This document shows positions 27,231-36,607 of a DNA stretch of 64,000 nucleotides, piece after piece (positions within the stretch are counted from its first letter, which is position 1; each line of letters starts with the position of its first letter). Both the position numbers and the translations under genes were made by a program. The stretch comes from an uncultured Bacilli bacterium (GTDB lineage: Bacteria > Bacillota_I > Bacilli_A > RF39 > UBA660). Under the pieces are notes generated by a model. That model saw only the letters and a program-made list of their open reading frames with translations. It did not search any database and had not been told where the DNA came from. The stretch spans positions 60,707 through 124,706 of the forward strand of contig CAKPBJ010000002.1 in assembly GCA_934140575.1 (NCBI GenBank), written 5' to 3'.

Positions 27231-29542
27231 TACTCTTCACCTCCTAAAAAATCAAGATTATCAACTTTTTCTAAATATACTAAATCTTTCTCTTTCATAA
27301 AACACAAATCTTTATATTTACAAAATTTACAAGAAACATTATCTCTATCATATACCTTAGGATTAATATCAAACTCTGCATTTAAAATTTTATCACTACT
27401 AGAAGAAATAATATTTTTAGTATAATCAACAATATCTTTTAATTCAGAATCAGAAATTAATTTACTAAATCTACTAAATCCTTTTTCTACATCATATTTC
27501 ATACTTTTTATAAGTTCACTTGCTTCATATGTAGTATCAAACACTTCAAGTACTTCAGTATTATCAATTGAATATCCTTTTAATTTATATTTTTCTTTTA
27601 CTTCACTTTCTATTTTTTCACTCCAAGTAGGATAATTAAATAAAATATTTTGGTAATAAATTCCAGTAAAAATTGGATTACTAAAAATATTAGAACTATA
27701 AATTAAGTATAAATAAACCGGAAGTTGTAAATGAAGTCCATATTTCATTGGTTCAATATGAGTATCAATTGTACCCGTCTTATAATCAACTATACTAAAA
27801 TAATTATTATTGTTTTTATATAAATACATAATCTTATCAATATATCCAACAAACTCTGTATCTATATCCTTATCAAGTTTAATTCTACACTCTTTCTCAT
27901 ATAATTCATTATTATACCCAGTAAGTAAATTTTGTTCCTTTATTTTATCAAGTAATAAGTTTAAATCTTTCCTAATCTTAACAAGCAATACTTTCTCTTT
28001 AATACTTAAATCCCTAGTACTTAAAAATTTATCAAATTCAGAATCAAAAGAGAAATTATCCATCTTATATAAAGATAATATTTTATGATACATTGATCCA
28101 ATAAAAGCAGAAAAAGTATCTTCATAAATATCTAATTTTAAAACATATGAAATATAATATTTAAATGCACACTCATTATAACTATTAATAGAAGTATAAG
28201 ATAATTTTAAAGGTTTCTTTATATTATTAATATAATTATTTTTATTTATTCCAGTAAACTTATTATTATAACTATTATAAGAAATATCATAGTGAGTATT
28301 TAAAAGTTCTAAATACTTATCTTTTTCTCCATATAAATAATATTTATCTAAATACTCTGCTAATCTTAATTTATTATAAATATTAGAATATTCATATGTA
28401 TCTTCATCATAATTAATAACATTAAGACCTAAATCATTAATTAAACTACTCTTATAAAAAGACTGAAAAGGAGTACTTAATTTATATGATAAATATAGAT
28501 TCTTAATCCTACTAAGTAAATAAGTAACTACATCTTTACTTCTCTTATTTAAATAACTAACAGAGTACATGTCAACTTCACTCTTACAACTATCATCAAT
28601 ATACTCTATATCTTTATACATCTTAGGTAAACTATCTTGATTAAACCCTAATACAAATACATAATCATCATCACTAAAACTACAAGAATATAAATCTTTT
28701 ATATTAATTGCATTACTTAATTTTCTACTACTAAAATATGTACTTTTCAAATTATCAATCAATAAAGTCCTATATAAAGGATCATTATTATCAATAAATG
28801 ATAATTTAGATACAATATTAATTAACTTTCTATTAATATTATTTTTATTACTATCTTCCAAATCTATTTCATAATTATTTAAAAACTCATTTACAGTAAC
28901 TGTATTATAAATAGAATCATTAAAATTAATATTAATCGGAATCTTATAATATGAAAATACTTTATCTAAAATATAATAATAATCACTAGTAATATTAGAT
29001 AAATATATATGATCTAAAGAAACTCCTTTTTTAATTAATTCTATTATCTTTAACGCAACAAAATTAACCTCATCTTCTATTCCCTTAAACTCATAAACAT
29101 CATGTGAAAAAGAACTACTAGGTATATCCACTTTATAATTAAATGCTTTTTCTTCATATAAATCTAAATCAAAATAATTTATTATTTCTATATTTTTATT
29201 TTTTATATAGTTTTTAAAGAAAACATTAAATTTAATTAATTTATTCTCAATCAACTCTATCTTTAAATCTTTAAGAAATTTTAATTTTTCATTATTATAT
29301 GTTTTATCAATATCAATAACATACATATTTTTAAGATATACTTTACAAACATCTAAATTATATTTATATTTTTTCATTAAATAATAAATTGCTTCATAAT
29401 CATAATCAAAAAAGTAATTTTTTATAAACTCATTTTTTGTCATAAATTTAATATTATGTAATTTACTATCATTATTAAAAGAATTAAGTATATTATTCTT
29501 TTCATCATTAGGACAAATTATTATTTTAAGATTATCATTCAT
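27230..29542 (-). CDS. addB: AddB nuclease subunit, short form
   Basis: About 770 residues from ATG 29542 (GGTGAT ahead), against ~1160 in Bacillus. The C-terminal third is typical: KLSYTSINSYNECAFKYYISYVLKL, GSMYHKIL, the nuclease stretch GYIDKIMYLYKN...IVDYKTGT, and a terminal CKFCKYKDLC that with the earlier Cys forms the 4Fe-4S clasp. The N-terminal helicase-like region is shortened and shows no Walker A loop (it starts NLKIIICPNDEKNNI), so it could not bind ATP there. The missing part belongs to the inactivated helicase that recognises Chi. The overlap with addA confirms the identity. Confidence 0.85.
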   Translation of the reverse strand: MNDNLKIIICPNDEKNNILNSFNNDSKLHNIKFMTKNEFIKNYFFDYDYEAIYYLMKKYKYNLDVCKVYLKNMYVIDIDKTYNNEKLKFLKDLKIELIENKLIKFNVFFKNYIKNKNIEIINYFDLDLYEEKAFNYKVDIPSSSFSHDVYEFKGIEDEVNFVALKIIELIKKGVSLDHIYLSNITSDYYYILDKVFSYYKIPININFNDSIYNTVTVNEFLNNYEIDLEDSNKNNINRKLINIVSKLSFIDNNDPLYRTLLIDNLKSTYFSSRKLSNAINIKDLYSCSFSDDDYVFVLGFNQDSLPKMYKDIEYIDDSCKSEVDMYSVSYLNKRSKDVVTYLLSRIKNLYLSYKLSTPFQSFYKSSLINDLGLNVINYDEDTYEYSNIYNKLRLAEYLDKYYLYGEKDKYLELLNTHYDISYNSYNNKFTGINKNNYINNIKKPLKLSYTSINSYNECAFKYYISYVLKLDIYEDTFSAFIGSMYHKILSLYKMDNFSFDSEFDKFLSTRDLSIKEKVLLVKIRKDLNLLLDKIKEQNLLTGYNNELYEKECRIKLDKDIDTEFVGYIDKIMYLYKNNNNYFSIVDYKTGTIDTHIEPMKYGLHLQLPVYLYLIYSSNIFSNPIFTGIYYQNILFNYPTWSEKIESEVKEKYKLKGYSIDNTEVLEVFDTTYEASELIKSMKYDVEKGFSRFSKLISDSELKDIVDYTKNIISSSSDKILNAEFDINPKVYDRDNVSCKFCKYKDLCFMKEKDLVYLEKVDNLDFLGGEE

Positions 29543-29557
29543 AATATCACCATCTAT

Positions 29558-29563
29558 ATTATA
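29558..29563 (-). promoter_or_regulatory. Possible -10 element of addB
   Basis: TATAAT on the minus strand about 16 bases before the addB start would give a very short leader. No good -35 is visible at 17 bases, so this is weak. Confidence 0.3.
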
Positions 29564-29577
29564 CCAATAAAAAAACA

Positions 29578-29603
29578 AAAAAACTAATGCAAATGTGCAT
29601 TAG
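29578..29603 (-). terminator. Terminator of the pilin-like operon
   Basis: ACTAATGCA-CATT-TGCATTAGT gives a 9-pair stem followed by TTTTTTTG on the minus strand, 22 bases after the 241-residue gene. It separates that unit from addB. Confidence 0.85.
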
Positions 29604-29624
29604 TTAAAATAATTGATTGTTCTC

Positions 29625-30350
29625 TTAACTAGCCGTTTTTAATGTCGCAACACTGTAACTATTAACATCAGGTAATTTATAAGATACAACTAAATCACCA
29701 TTTGTAATATAATATACCTTATATTGCGTAAACGTTTCATCATAATGAGGATAATTCATCAAATAATTATCTAAAGATTCATTAATAGCTTTTAATATAT
29801 TACTCTTACTTATTTTAATATTTTTTATAAATGATTCTTGTGAAATTATTTTTTTCTTATTTTTATCATAAATACTAATTTCTGCCTGATCAGTACTTGC
29901 CTCATCAGTACAAAAATCAGTTTTTGTTCTTTGAACACTTAAAGAAATATATTTATCATTTTCAAAAAACTCAAATGAACTAGTATGAACATATCTCTTT
30001 TTATATGTATCTTTTACTTTAGAACAAGTAGGAGAAGAAGTTGAAGAATTATTATCTTCTTTATAAATTTTCTCTGTCTTTTTATTAATCTTCTCAACTT
30101 CATTCTGTAATGAATCGATTTTATAATCTAAAGTAAGTATTGGATAAGACAACTTATTTCCTGCATGAATACAATTATCTTTTTTACACAAATCCAAATT
30201 AATTTTTTTATCATCTAAATGATATGCCAACTTACTTTCATTATAAGCCTCACTATGTAAATATTTCTTAGCTAAAAACACAGATAATATTACAAGTAAT
30301 ATAATTAAAATAGAAATCACAACAATAATTACTTTTCTCTTTTTTTTCAT
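29625..30350 (-). CDS. Membrane-anchored outer-face protein of unknown function
   Basis: 241 residues: a very basic start (MKKKRKV), one helix (IIVVISILIILLVILSVFLAKKYL) and a soluble outer domain with four to five cysteines (LCKKDNC, PTCSK, FCTDE), suited to disulphides. The tail FTQYKVYYITNGDLVVSYKLPDV resembles the late part of RsiV/DUF3298-like anti-sigma outer domains, but I am not sure. It follows the giant prepilin-like gene by 19 bases and shares its terminator, so it could assist in assembly or anchoring. Confidence 0.6.
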   Translation of the reverse strand: MKKKRKVIIVVISILIILLVILSVFLAKKYLHSEAYNESKLAYHLDDKKINLDLCKKDNCIHAGNKLSYPILTLDYKIDSLQNEVEKINKKTEKIYKEDNNSSTSSPTCSKVKDTYKKRYVHTSSFEFFENDKYISLSVQRTKTDFCTDEASTDQAEISIYDKNKKKIISQESFIKNIKISKSNILKAINESLDNYLMNYPHYDETFTQYKVYYITNGDLVVSYKLPDVNSYSVATLKTAS

Positions 30351-30369
30351 AAAAAATCCTTTCTAAATC

Positions 30370-33300
30370 CTATCCTGGACATTTTGAATAAGAACAGACA
30401 CTATTTGGTGAAGTATAGTTTATACATTTTGACCAAATATATACATAACCATGATTTAAAAATGCATTATTTTTATATTTTGGAGCATACACATAAGCAT
30501 GTACTCCATCATATCTAATTATATACATATAATCTTCACTAGTAATATGAGCTACAATTCCATCACAATAAATACCAGGCCTATTTGCAGTCTCTTTACT
30601 TCTATAAACACAGGTATTTCCTTTACGACAAGCAGTTACCCAAGGACATCCAAATGGATTAGATTCACTACAACAATCATCTTGGTAACCACCACCAATA
30701 TCTTCTGATATAGTATAATTACCTAATCTATCGTAAGCTTTTGCGTATACATGAGTCCTAACATTACATGACATACTTCCAGATTGATTTGAACTCCATA
30801 TGGCATCCCCAGGCCCTGGCTGATTTCCAGTTGTGAATGCATAAGTAATTGTAGTTCCACCTGCACAAGCAACACCTTCATTATCACAATCTTTAGCAGT
30901 TGCACTTACATTTCTATTACTCAAAGATCTAGAAGTGAATGCTGGAGCTTGTTTATCAATTTTTACTGACTGGTTAGCAGGACAAACAACAGAGTTACCA
31001 GCAACATCATACATTGGGTATGTTTCACCATTATCTCCCGCACCCAATCCACTTTTATCACAAACCTCACCATCACCACATATATAAGTATAAGTATGAC
31101 TTTGTTCTTTACAATTACTTCCTCCATCATCAGTACATTTAGCTGTAATATTAACATTACTATTAGTCCAATCACTATGATCCGCAGATACTTCACATGT
31201 AGGAGGAATTTTATCAATTTGAACTTTATAAGTTGGACAAGTTACAGAGTTACCAGCATTATCATAGAATACTCCACCCTCATTCAATCCAGCTGCGCCT
31301 GCATAATCATTCAATCTTTCGTTATCATATACCTTAAAAATAGGAATAGAACTTTGAGAAGTACATCCACTTGTTCCTTTACCATCTTCACATGTTTGTG
31401 TAATTCTAACATTTTTATTAGTCCAGCTATCTTTACCAGTTGTAGCTGGAGTATATTCAAGCTCAGTGCCTTCGTAAACTATACTAGGTTTACAAGTTGG
31501 AGGAGTTCTATCAATTCTTACATATTTCCAATTAGAAAAACTACAGTTTCCAGCATTATCACAATCCTCAAATCTTAACTTATAAACACCATCATCACTT
31601 ATTGTGAAGAATCCTCCATCACTAATCATTTCATGATTTTTAATTTCTTTTTCCCCATTAGTGACATCATATAAATAATAGTAATATTGTTTATGTCCAG
31701 ATAAATTTGGTAAAACTATATTTTGGATAGGATCTTCTATTTCATCCATACCAGTACCAGTAGAATTAATTCTAACCCTACTATTTGTCCATAAACTATC
31801 ATCTGGACTTTCATATGAATAAACAGCATATTCACTATCATTTTTATCTATTAATTTTCCATCAAATGTAGCAGCTTGTGGAGCAGTTCTATCTATATTA
31901 GCATAAATTTCATATTTAATAGCATTTCCAGCTTTATCATATACTGTTAAAACTCCATATCTTTTACCTTCTACAGATAACTTAACAATAATAGAATATT
32001 TTGTTGATCCATGAAGATCAGTTTTTCCATGCTTTTCTTCTTGCGGAATCAAAGTACTAGAAACACCATCAGGATTTTTAGAAGATACTTCATTCTCATT
32101 TACTGATGTTTGATATCCCATATTAGTTTCCCAAGTATAATGGTCTAAATGTAAATTATCTTCAAGGTCTATTTTAAAATATATACCTTCACTAAAATCT
32201 TTTTTATTCATCCAATTAGAAGTAGTTCCATCATAATCAGAAACATGGATAACATTAGATGCTATAGGATTAGTTGAAGCCTCAATTTTTAAAGGTTTTC
32301 TAGATGATAACACATTATTATTATCAGTAGCAGTCTTAGTAGCTATTAATGAAGCACTAGGAGTTTCTAAGTCAACATTTACATCTACAAGACATTTAGT
32401 TTTATTACCAGTTTCTGAATTACCTTCAAACTTTTTATCTCTATTATCATAAATATCAATATATGCTTTTTCTACACCAGAAGGCTTAGATTTATCAGGC
32501 CAAGATCTAGAGAAACTTTTTCTCTTACATCCACTACCATCACCATCATTGCAAGTAACAGATACAAGTCTTGATTTATTACTACTTATATTAGAAATCC
32601 AATCATTTTCACCAGTTGCATTTCCACTTACTTCCCCACATGTAGGAGGAACAGTATCTTCAAACTCAGTACCAGTAGATGCTCCACCATTACTTACCAT
32701 CTCACTTGTATATGTTTCACAAGCAACATTTGTAATCATATAATCTACCTTTACCTTAGTAGTACTAGAAATATCAACATAATCAGCTAAATTTTCAGAA
32801 ATCTCTAAAGACTTAGCTTTATTTGCACTTAAAGTACCAGTATTATAAATTTCAGTATAACTAGTATCTCCCTCATACATAACAGATAAAGACCAACTAT
32901 AACCATCAATCTCAGTAGTAGGAGCATAATGACCCTTAGTCTTATTTTGATCACCATATAAATTTAAAACAAAACTAGCTCTATTAACATCAGTAGTTTT
33001 AGAAAACTTAATTTCTCCAATAGGAACCATTTTTTCCTTACTACTAGTAGTTTCTTTTGCATCACCACAGTAAATATAAGGAGTATAAATAAATTCACCA
33101 TTAGAAGATTTAAAAATCTTAACATAAGAATTTTTCATACATGATTTACTATCAGAATTAGTAATATCATCAGTTAAAAACTTCTTATTTTTTAAATCTG
33201 CTACACTAACAGTAGTACATTCACCAATTGATCTTGGTGCATTATCCTTATTAGCTTGTAAATAACTTTCAGCAGCCATTTGAATTACTTTAGCATTTGC

Positions 33301-33453
33301 CTCTTCTTCAGAATTCTTAGCCTTCTTTATCAAAACAGAAACACCTGCAATTGCCATAGAAGACAAAATACCTAAAATAACAATAGTAGCAAGCAATTCA
33401 ACTAAAGTAAAACCTTTATTCCCTTTTTTCTTGTTAAACAAATTCATTATCAT
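30370..33453 (-). CDS. Giant prepilin-like surface protein with repeated cysteine-rich domains
   Basis: 1027 residues. The N-terminus is a type IV prepilin leader: KKKGNKG cut before FTLVELLATIVILGILSSMA, with Glu at +5, followed by the long helix ALIKKAKNSEEE-like segment. After ~60 residues come outer domains. Repeats begin with a proline-type linker (DRTAPQA, DRTPPTC, DKIPPTC, DKQAPAF) and contain WTNSNVNI or WTNKNVRI and DNAGN/DVAGN, an Ig-like or bacterial adhesion-repeat pattern with paired Cys. The end holds more Cys (CCSESNPFGCPWVTACRKGN). Normal pilins have 130-180 residues, so this would be a tip adhesin or non-polymer surface fibre. No assembly ATPase or peptidase gene is in the window. 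Confidence 0.82.
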   Translation of the reverse strand: MIMNLFNKKKGNKGFTLVELLATIVILGILSSMAIAGVSVLIKKAKNSEEEANAKVIQMAAESYLQANKDNAPRSIGECTTVSVADLKNKKFLTDDITNSDSKSCMKNSYVKIFKSSNGEFIYTPYIYCGDAKETTSSKEKMVPIGEIKFSKTTDVNRASFVLNLYGDQNKTKGHYAPTTEIDGYSWSLSVMYEGDTSYTEIYNTGTLSANKAKSLEISENLADYVDISSTTKVKVDYMITNVACETYTSEMVSNGGASTGTEFEDTVPPTCGEVSGNATGENDWISNISSNKSRLVSVTCNDGDGSGCKRKSFSRSWPDKSKPSGVEKAYIDIYDNRDKKFEGNSETGNKTKCLVDVNVDLETPSASLIATKTATDNNNVLSSRKPLKIEASTNPIASNVIHVSDYDGTTSNWMNKKDFSEGIYFKIDLEDNLHLDHYTWETNMGYQTSVNENEVSSKNPDGVSSTLIPQEEKHGKTDLHGSTKYSIIVKLSVEGKRYGVLTVYDKAGNAIKYEIYANIDRTAPQAATFDGKLIDKNDSEYAVYSYESPDDSLWTNSRVRINSTGTGMDEIEDPIQNIVLPNLSGHKQYYYYLYDVTNGEKEIKNHEMISDGGFFTISDDGVYKLRFEDCDNAGNCSFSNWKYVRIDRTPPTCKPSIVYEGTELEYTPATTGKDSWTNKNVRITQTCEDGKGTSGCTSQSSIPIFKVYDNERLNDYAGAAGLNEGGVFYDNAGNSVTCPTYKVQIDKIPPTCEVSADHSDWTNSNVNITAKCTDDGGSNCKEQSHTYTYICGDGEVCDKSGLGAGDNGETYPMYDVAGNSVVCPANQSVKIDKQAPAFTSRSLSNRNVSATAKDCDNEGVACAGGTTITYAFTTGNQPGPGDAIWSSNQSGSMSCNVRTHVYAKAYDRLGNYTISEDIGGGYQDDCCSESNPFGCPWVTACRKGNTCVYRSKETANRPGIYCDGIVAHITSEDYMYIIRYDGVHAYVYAPKYKNNAFLNHGYVYIWSKCINYTSPNSVCSYSKCPG

Positions 33454-33545
33454 CTAACCACCTTACTATATCTAAAACAATTATAATAAAAAGAACGAAA
33501 TAAAGCAACCAATAAAATTAAAAAGTTATAAAAGAAAAAAATATA

Positions 33546-33575
33546 TAGAAAAAAAGAAGCTTATTCAGCTTCTTT
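33546..33575 (-). terminator. Terminator overlapping the rpmF stop
   Basis: AAAGAAGCT-GAATA-AGCTTCTTT includes the last codons of rpmF and is followed by seven T on the minus strand. Confidence 0.85.
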
Positions 33576-33767
33576 AGTTACTTCTACTTTTCCTTTATAA
33601 CTTCCACATTTAGGACAAATTCTATGTGGTTTAATCATTTCTCCGCAATTACTACATTTAGTCATTCCAGGAATTTCCATAGCGTTATGACTTCTTCTCA
33701 TTCTCTTTCTAGTTTTTGAAACCTTGCGGAAAGGAACAGCAAACATTTGAATATCTAACTTCATCAT
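33561..33767 (-). CDS. rpmF: Ribosomal protein bL32 with an N-terminal extension
   Basis: About 68 residues. The core AVPFRKVSKTRKRMRRSH is the family start and CSNC...CPKC is a full zinc site. bL32 normally starts MAVP; here no Met codon lies at that place (the residue before Ala is Phe), and the only ribosome site (AGGAG) serves ATG 33767, giving an MMKLDIQMF extension. Such an extension could be cut off. It overlaps the end of yceD at the level of the ribosome site, the common Firmicutes order. Confidence 0.93.
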   Translation of the reverse strand: MMKLDIQMFAVPFRKVSKTRKRMRRSHNAMEIPGMTKCSNCGEMIKPHRICPKCGSYKGKVEVTKEAE

Positions 33768-33771
33768 TGTA

Positions 33772-34251
33772 TCACTCCTCTTCAAAATCTTTTAATAAAT
33801 CACTAAATGGATTATTACTTTTATTTAGTTCATCTTCACTAACTAATTTCCATCCATCCCCATGAAATTTACTGAGATCTCTAACCTTAGTAAATCTTAA
33901 GGGGACCTCCAGTACAATATTCTCCCATAAAAACTGAAAAATATCAAGAGTATTTTCATTTTTTTTGCAGTTTTCTTCAATAAAATCATCATAATTTATA
34001 TTATATTCATAAAAACACTCTTCTAAAGAAATTGTATCAGGTATAATCATTTTACCACAAATATTACAATTTACATAGTCATCTAAATTACCTTCTTCAT
34101 TTTCTTTTAGAAAAATACTACCAGAAACAGTAACCTCATCTAAACGAATTATACTACTATTTTCATAATAATCATTACTAATATTATACTTTCCACTAAT
34201 ATCAATATCAGAAACTGTATTACTATGTAACAAACTTAAATCAATATTCAT
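33772..34251 (-). CDS. yceD: YceD/DUF177 family protein
   Basis: 159 residues. It contains SGSIFLKENEEGNLDDYVNCNICGKMIIP (the first Cys pair of the family), a FYEYNINYDDFIEEN stretch, and NIVLEVPLRFTKVRD, where V-L-E-x-P-L-R replaces the common L-x-L-P-x-K. A second cysteine pair found in other members is missing here, so metal binding is doubtful. DUF177 proteins precede rpmF in most bacteria and are tied to 23S rRNA accumulation. The spacing to rpmF (5 bases) supports the call. Confidence 0.85.
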   Translation of the reverse strand: MNIDLSLLHSNTVSDIDISGKYNISNDYYENSSIIRLDEVTVSGSIFLKENEEGNLDDYVNCNICGKMIIPDTISLEECFYEYNINYDDFIEENCKKNENTLDIFQFLWENIVLEVPLRFTKVRDLSKFHGDGWKLVSEDELNKSNNPFSDLLKDFEEE

Positions 34252-34259
34252 ATAACCAC

Positions 34260-34841
34260 CTATTTATTAATAGCAACACTGCCATTTTCTTCAGACACTT
34301 GTATTGTACCATGATAATGCATATCACTTCCCATAGGTAAAGTACTATTTTTACTTACCCATAATCTAATAGTTATTTCTCTATTTTCCAAAGCATCAAC
34401 ACTATCACTAAGAATAATACCATCTACAAGTTCACTCAAAGTATATATCTTATTATCCTTATTACCATTCTTTATTGATACTCTAAGGTTATCTTTAGAA
34501 ATTAATCTATCACTACAATTATCATTAATAACACTTTCTAAATCATCACTTATCTTAACTGTAAAAAACACTTTCTCAGTTAAATTATTCTTAATACTTA
34601 AACTATAAGAATTAGAAGATAAACCAACAGAATCAGTAACAGGTGTAACCTTAGTAATACTCATCTTATCGCCACTTTTCTCATGATAAGTAACAACAAA
34701 ACTCTCAGAACTAAAATTAACATCTCTAGAATCTCTAAATTTATCATAAATCTTATAAGTTGCAACTACAGCAATTAATAGAATTAAAATAACATATATT
34801 ATATTTTTTATCATTTCCCTTTTAGGATTATACTTATACAT
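34260..34841 (-). CDS. Single-pass membrane protein of unknown function
   Basis: About 193 residues from ATG 34841, which has GAGGTG ahead (upstream in-frame codons do not). After a basic start (MYKYNPKREMIKN) comes one helix, IIYVILILLIAVVATYKIYD, then an outer domain of beta type (SFVVTYHEKSGDKMSITKV, SLSIKNNLTEKVFFTVKIS, REITIRLWVSKNS) ending YHGTIQVSEENGS. The make-up suggests an immunoglobulin-like outer domain similar to those of TasA/camelysin-type or spore-coat-like proteins, but no family is clear. The gene is 9 bases upstream of yceD. Confidence 0.6.
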   Translation of the reverse strand: MYKYNPKREMIKNIIYVILILLIAVVATYKIYDKFRDSRDVNFSSESFVVTYHEKSGDKMSITKVTPVTDSVGLSSNSYSLSIKNNLTEKVFFTVKISDDLESVINDNCSDRLISKDNLRVSIKNGNKDNKIYTLSELVDGIILSDSVDALENREITIRLWVSKNSTLPMGSDMHYHGTIQVSEENGSVAINK

Positions 34842-34920
34842 AAAACACCTCATTACAATGATATACTTTATTAACATCTTTGTAAATATTAATAAAACTT
34901 TTTAATTGTAACTTAACACA

Positions 34921-35826
34921 TTACTTACATAATTTTTCTAAAACTTTGTAAACACTCTTCAAATCCTTACAACTAACAATAAATCTACCTGTATGACAAA
35001 AAGTTAATCCTTTTATAGAAGAAACTTTCTCAAGTTCTTCTCCTTCTAAACCAGCCCATTCTTCAGGAAAATCCATTCTAGCAGTTTTATCAGTTAAACT
35101 CTTAGGAATTGTCTTAATAGCATAACCACCTCTATTAGATGGAAAAGCAACAAATAAAATATTATTCTTATCTTCTCTATTTAAAATAGTTTCCTCATAT
35201 GGTAAAAATTTATCAAGAATTAAAAATTTACTATCAGAATCAACTTCATCCAATAAATCATTAATATTTTTATCAGCAATTACTTTACCATTAGCATATA
35301 AAATTTCTTCATAAAATATTTTAGAAGCAACATCTACAGCTTTAATAAACTGACAAGATTCATCCTCATCCGAATCAAAACTAGGATTAAATAACTTAAT
35401 AATAGAACTAATAGTCTTTACTTTATAAATTGCATCAATTTTAGGAAAAACACCATTATCATCAGCATCTATTCCTTCAACAAAATCCTTATCTATATAT
35501 TCCCATAAAGAATCTATATTAGAAAAGCCCTCTTTCTTTAAAAAATCTTTTCCAAACTCCTTCCAAAGAAGCCCAAAAGAACAATAAGTAATATCATTAT
35601 CCCTTTTCAAAGCATCTACTTGATGATGATCAAACTTACCACGACCAATATCATAAACTATAACCTTAGTAGATAACTTATCAAATTCAACACTATTAGT
35701 ACGCAACACTTTGTTTTTTCCAAAATATTGTTCTAAAAAGGCTGTTGCAAAAACTTCATCGGCGTGCATTGTTCCACTATGAGTAATAAAATCTGCTTCT
35801 TCTTGTGTCTTAACTATTTTAATCAT
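34921..35826 (-). CDS. MYG1 family (DHH-like) protein
   Basis: 301 residues. ITHSGTMHADEVFATAFLEQYFG near the start and VYDIGRGKFDHHQVDALKR carry the His/Asp metal ligands (H-A-D-E and D-H-H) of the MYG1/UPF0160 family. Later YASFGLLWKEFG-like (SFGLLWKEFG), DADDNG and FPEEWAGLEGEEL are also conserved. Eukaryotic MYG1 is a 3'-5' RNA exonuclease; bacterial members are likely manganese phosphodiesterases. The start has GGAAGG. It lies 11 bases from the zinc peptidase gene, so the two form one unit. Confidence 0.92.
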   Translation of the reverse strand: MIKIVKTQEEADFITHSGTMHADEVFATAFLEQYFGKNKVLRTNSVEFDKLSTKVIVYDIGRGKFDHHQVDALKRDNDITYCSFGLLWKEFGKDFLKKEGFSNIDSLWEYIDKDFVEGIDADDNGVFPKIDAIYKVKTISSIIKLFNPSFDSDEDESCQFIKAVDVASKIFYEEILYANGKVIADKNINDLLDEVDSDSKFLILDKFLPYEETILNREDKNNILFVAFPSNRGGYAIKTIPKSLTDKTARMDFPEEWAGLEGEELEKVSSIKGLTFCHTGRFIVSCKDLKSVYKVLEKLCK

Positions 35827-35837
35827 CTTCGACCTTC

Positions 35838-36536
35838 CTATCTATCATCATCATTTCTTAAAATTAAAATTAATCTTAATATTTCAAGTATAGCAGTAGC
35901 AACGGCCGCAACATAAGTTAATGCAGCTGCAACTAACATTCCACGACACTTTGATTGTTCATTAGAATCTACTAAATCAAGTTCTTTTAATTGAATTAAA
36001 GCTCTGTGTGATGCATTAAATTCAACTGGTAAAGTTATAACTTGGAATAATAAAATAATAACATCTAAAATTATTCCAATTACAACTAACTTCATCATTG
36101 AAAAAATAAATCCAAACATAATAATGAAATATCCAGCATTAGTTGCAAAATTTGTAATTGGAACTAAACTACTTCTTACCCTCAAAAATAAATAATTATC
36201 CTTATCTTGAATAGCATGTCCACACTCATGTGCCGCAACAGATGCCGATGCTATACTAGAGCCATTGTAAATTTCTGTAGATAACCTAACAACTTTACTA
36301 GTTGGATCATAATGATCAGTAAGTTCACCACTAGTTTCAACAACCTTTACATGTGAAAGGCCATTCTTATCAAGTATCTTTCTAGCAACATCTCGTCCAG
36401 TATACCCCTTCATTGTTTTAATTCTTTTTGTACTTTTATATTTTACACTAATAAATATTTGTGATCCAATTGTAATCACAAGAGATAAAATTAATATAAA
36501 ATACATTCCATAATAATCGTTATATATTTTAATCAC
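35838..36536 (-). CDS. Membrane zinc metallopeptidase (YugP/DUF2 family type)
   Basis: 232 residues with membrane segments at both ends and a zinc site in SASVAAHECGHAIQD (HECGH). The block GYTGRDVARKILDKNGL and SHYD-like DHYDPTSKVVRLSTEIYNGSSIAS before it identify the YugP family (Zn_peptidase_2). LPVEFNASHRAL in the C-terminal part is also conserved. The substrate is unknown. The start is a GTG at 36536; an internal Met at residue 11 is possible but has no ribosome site. Confidence 0.92.
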   Translation of the reverse strand: MIKIYNDYYGMYFILILSLVITIGSQIFISVKYKSTKRIKTMKGYTGRDVARKILDKNGLSHVKVVETSGELTDHYDPTSKVVRLSTEIYNGSSIASASVAAHECGHAIQDKDNYLFLRVRSSLVPITNFATNAGYFIIMFGFIFSMMKLVVIGIILDVIILLFQVITLPVEFNASHRALIQLKELDLVDSNEQSKCRGMLVAAALTYVAAVATAILEILRLILILRNDDDR

Positions 36537-36607
36537 CTCTAATCTTTCTTAGTAAACTATTATATCATAAAAATTATACTTTTAAAATTTAATAAATAAA
36601 CAAAATC

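Noticed and set aside
27120..28088. Plus-strand frames opposite addA and addB
   Set aside because: Shadows of AT-rich coding sequence without ribosome sites or recognisable protein features.
30499..31578. Frames opposite or within the giant prepilin-like gene
   Set aside because: Low-complexity Ser/Thr/Ile composition typical of antisense frames; no start signals.
33561..33785. Resemblance of MMKLDIQMFA to phage capsid starts (MKLNLQLFA)
   Set aside because: The rest is plainly bL32 with a zinc site, in the yceD-rpmF context; no phage genes are nearby.
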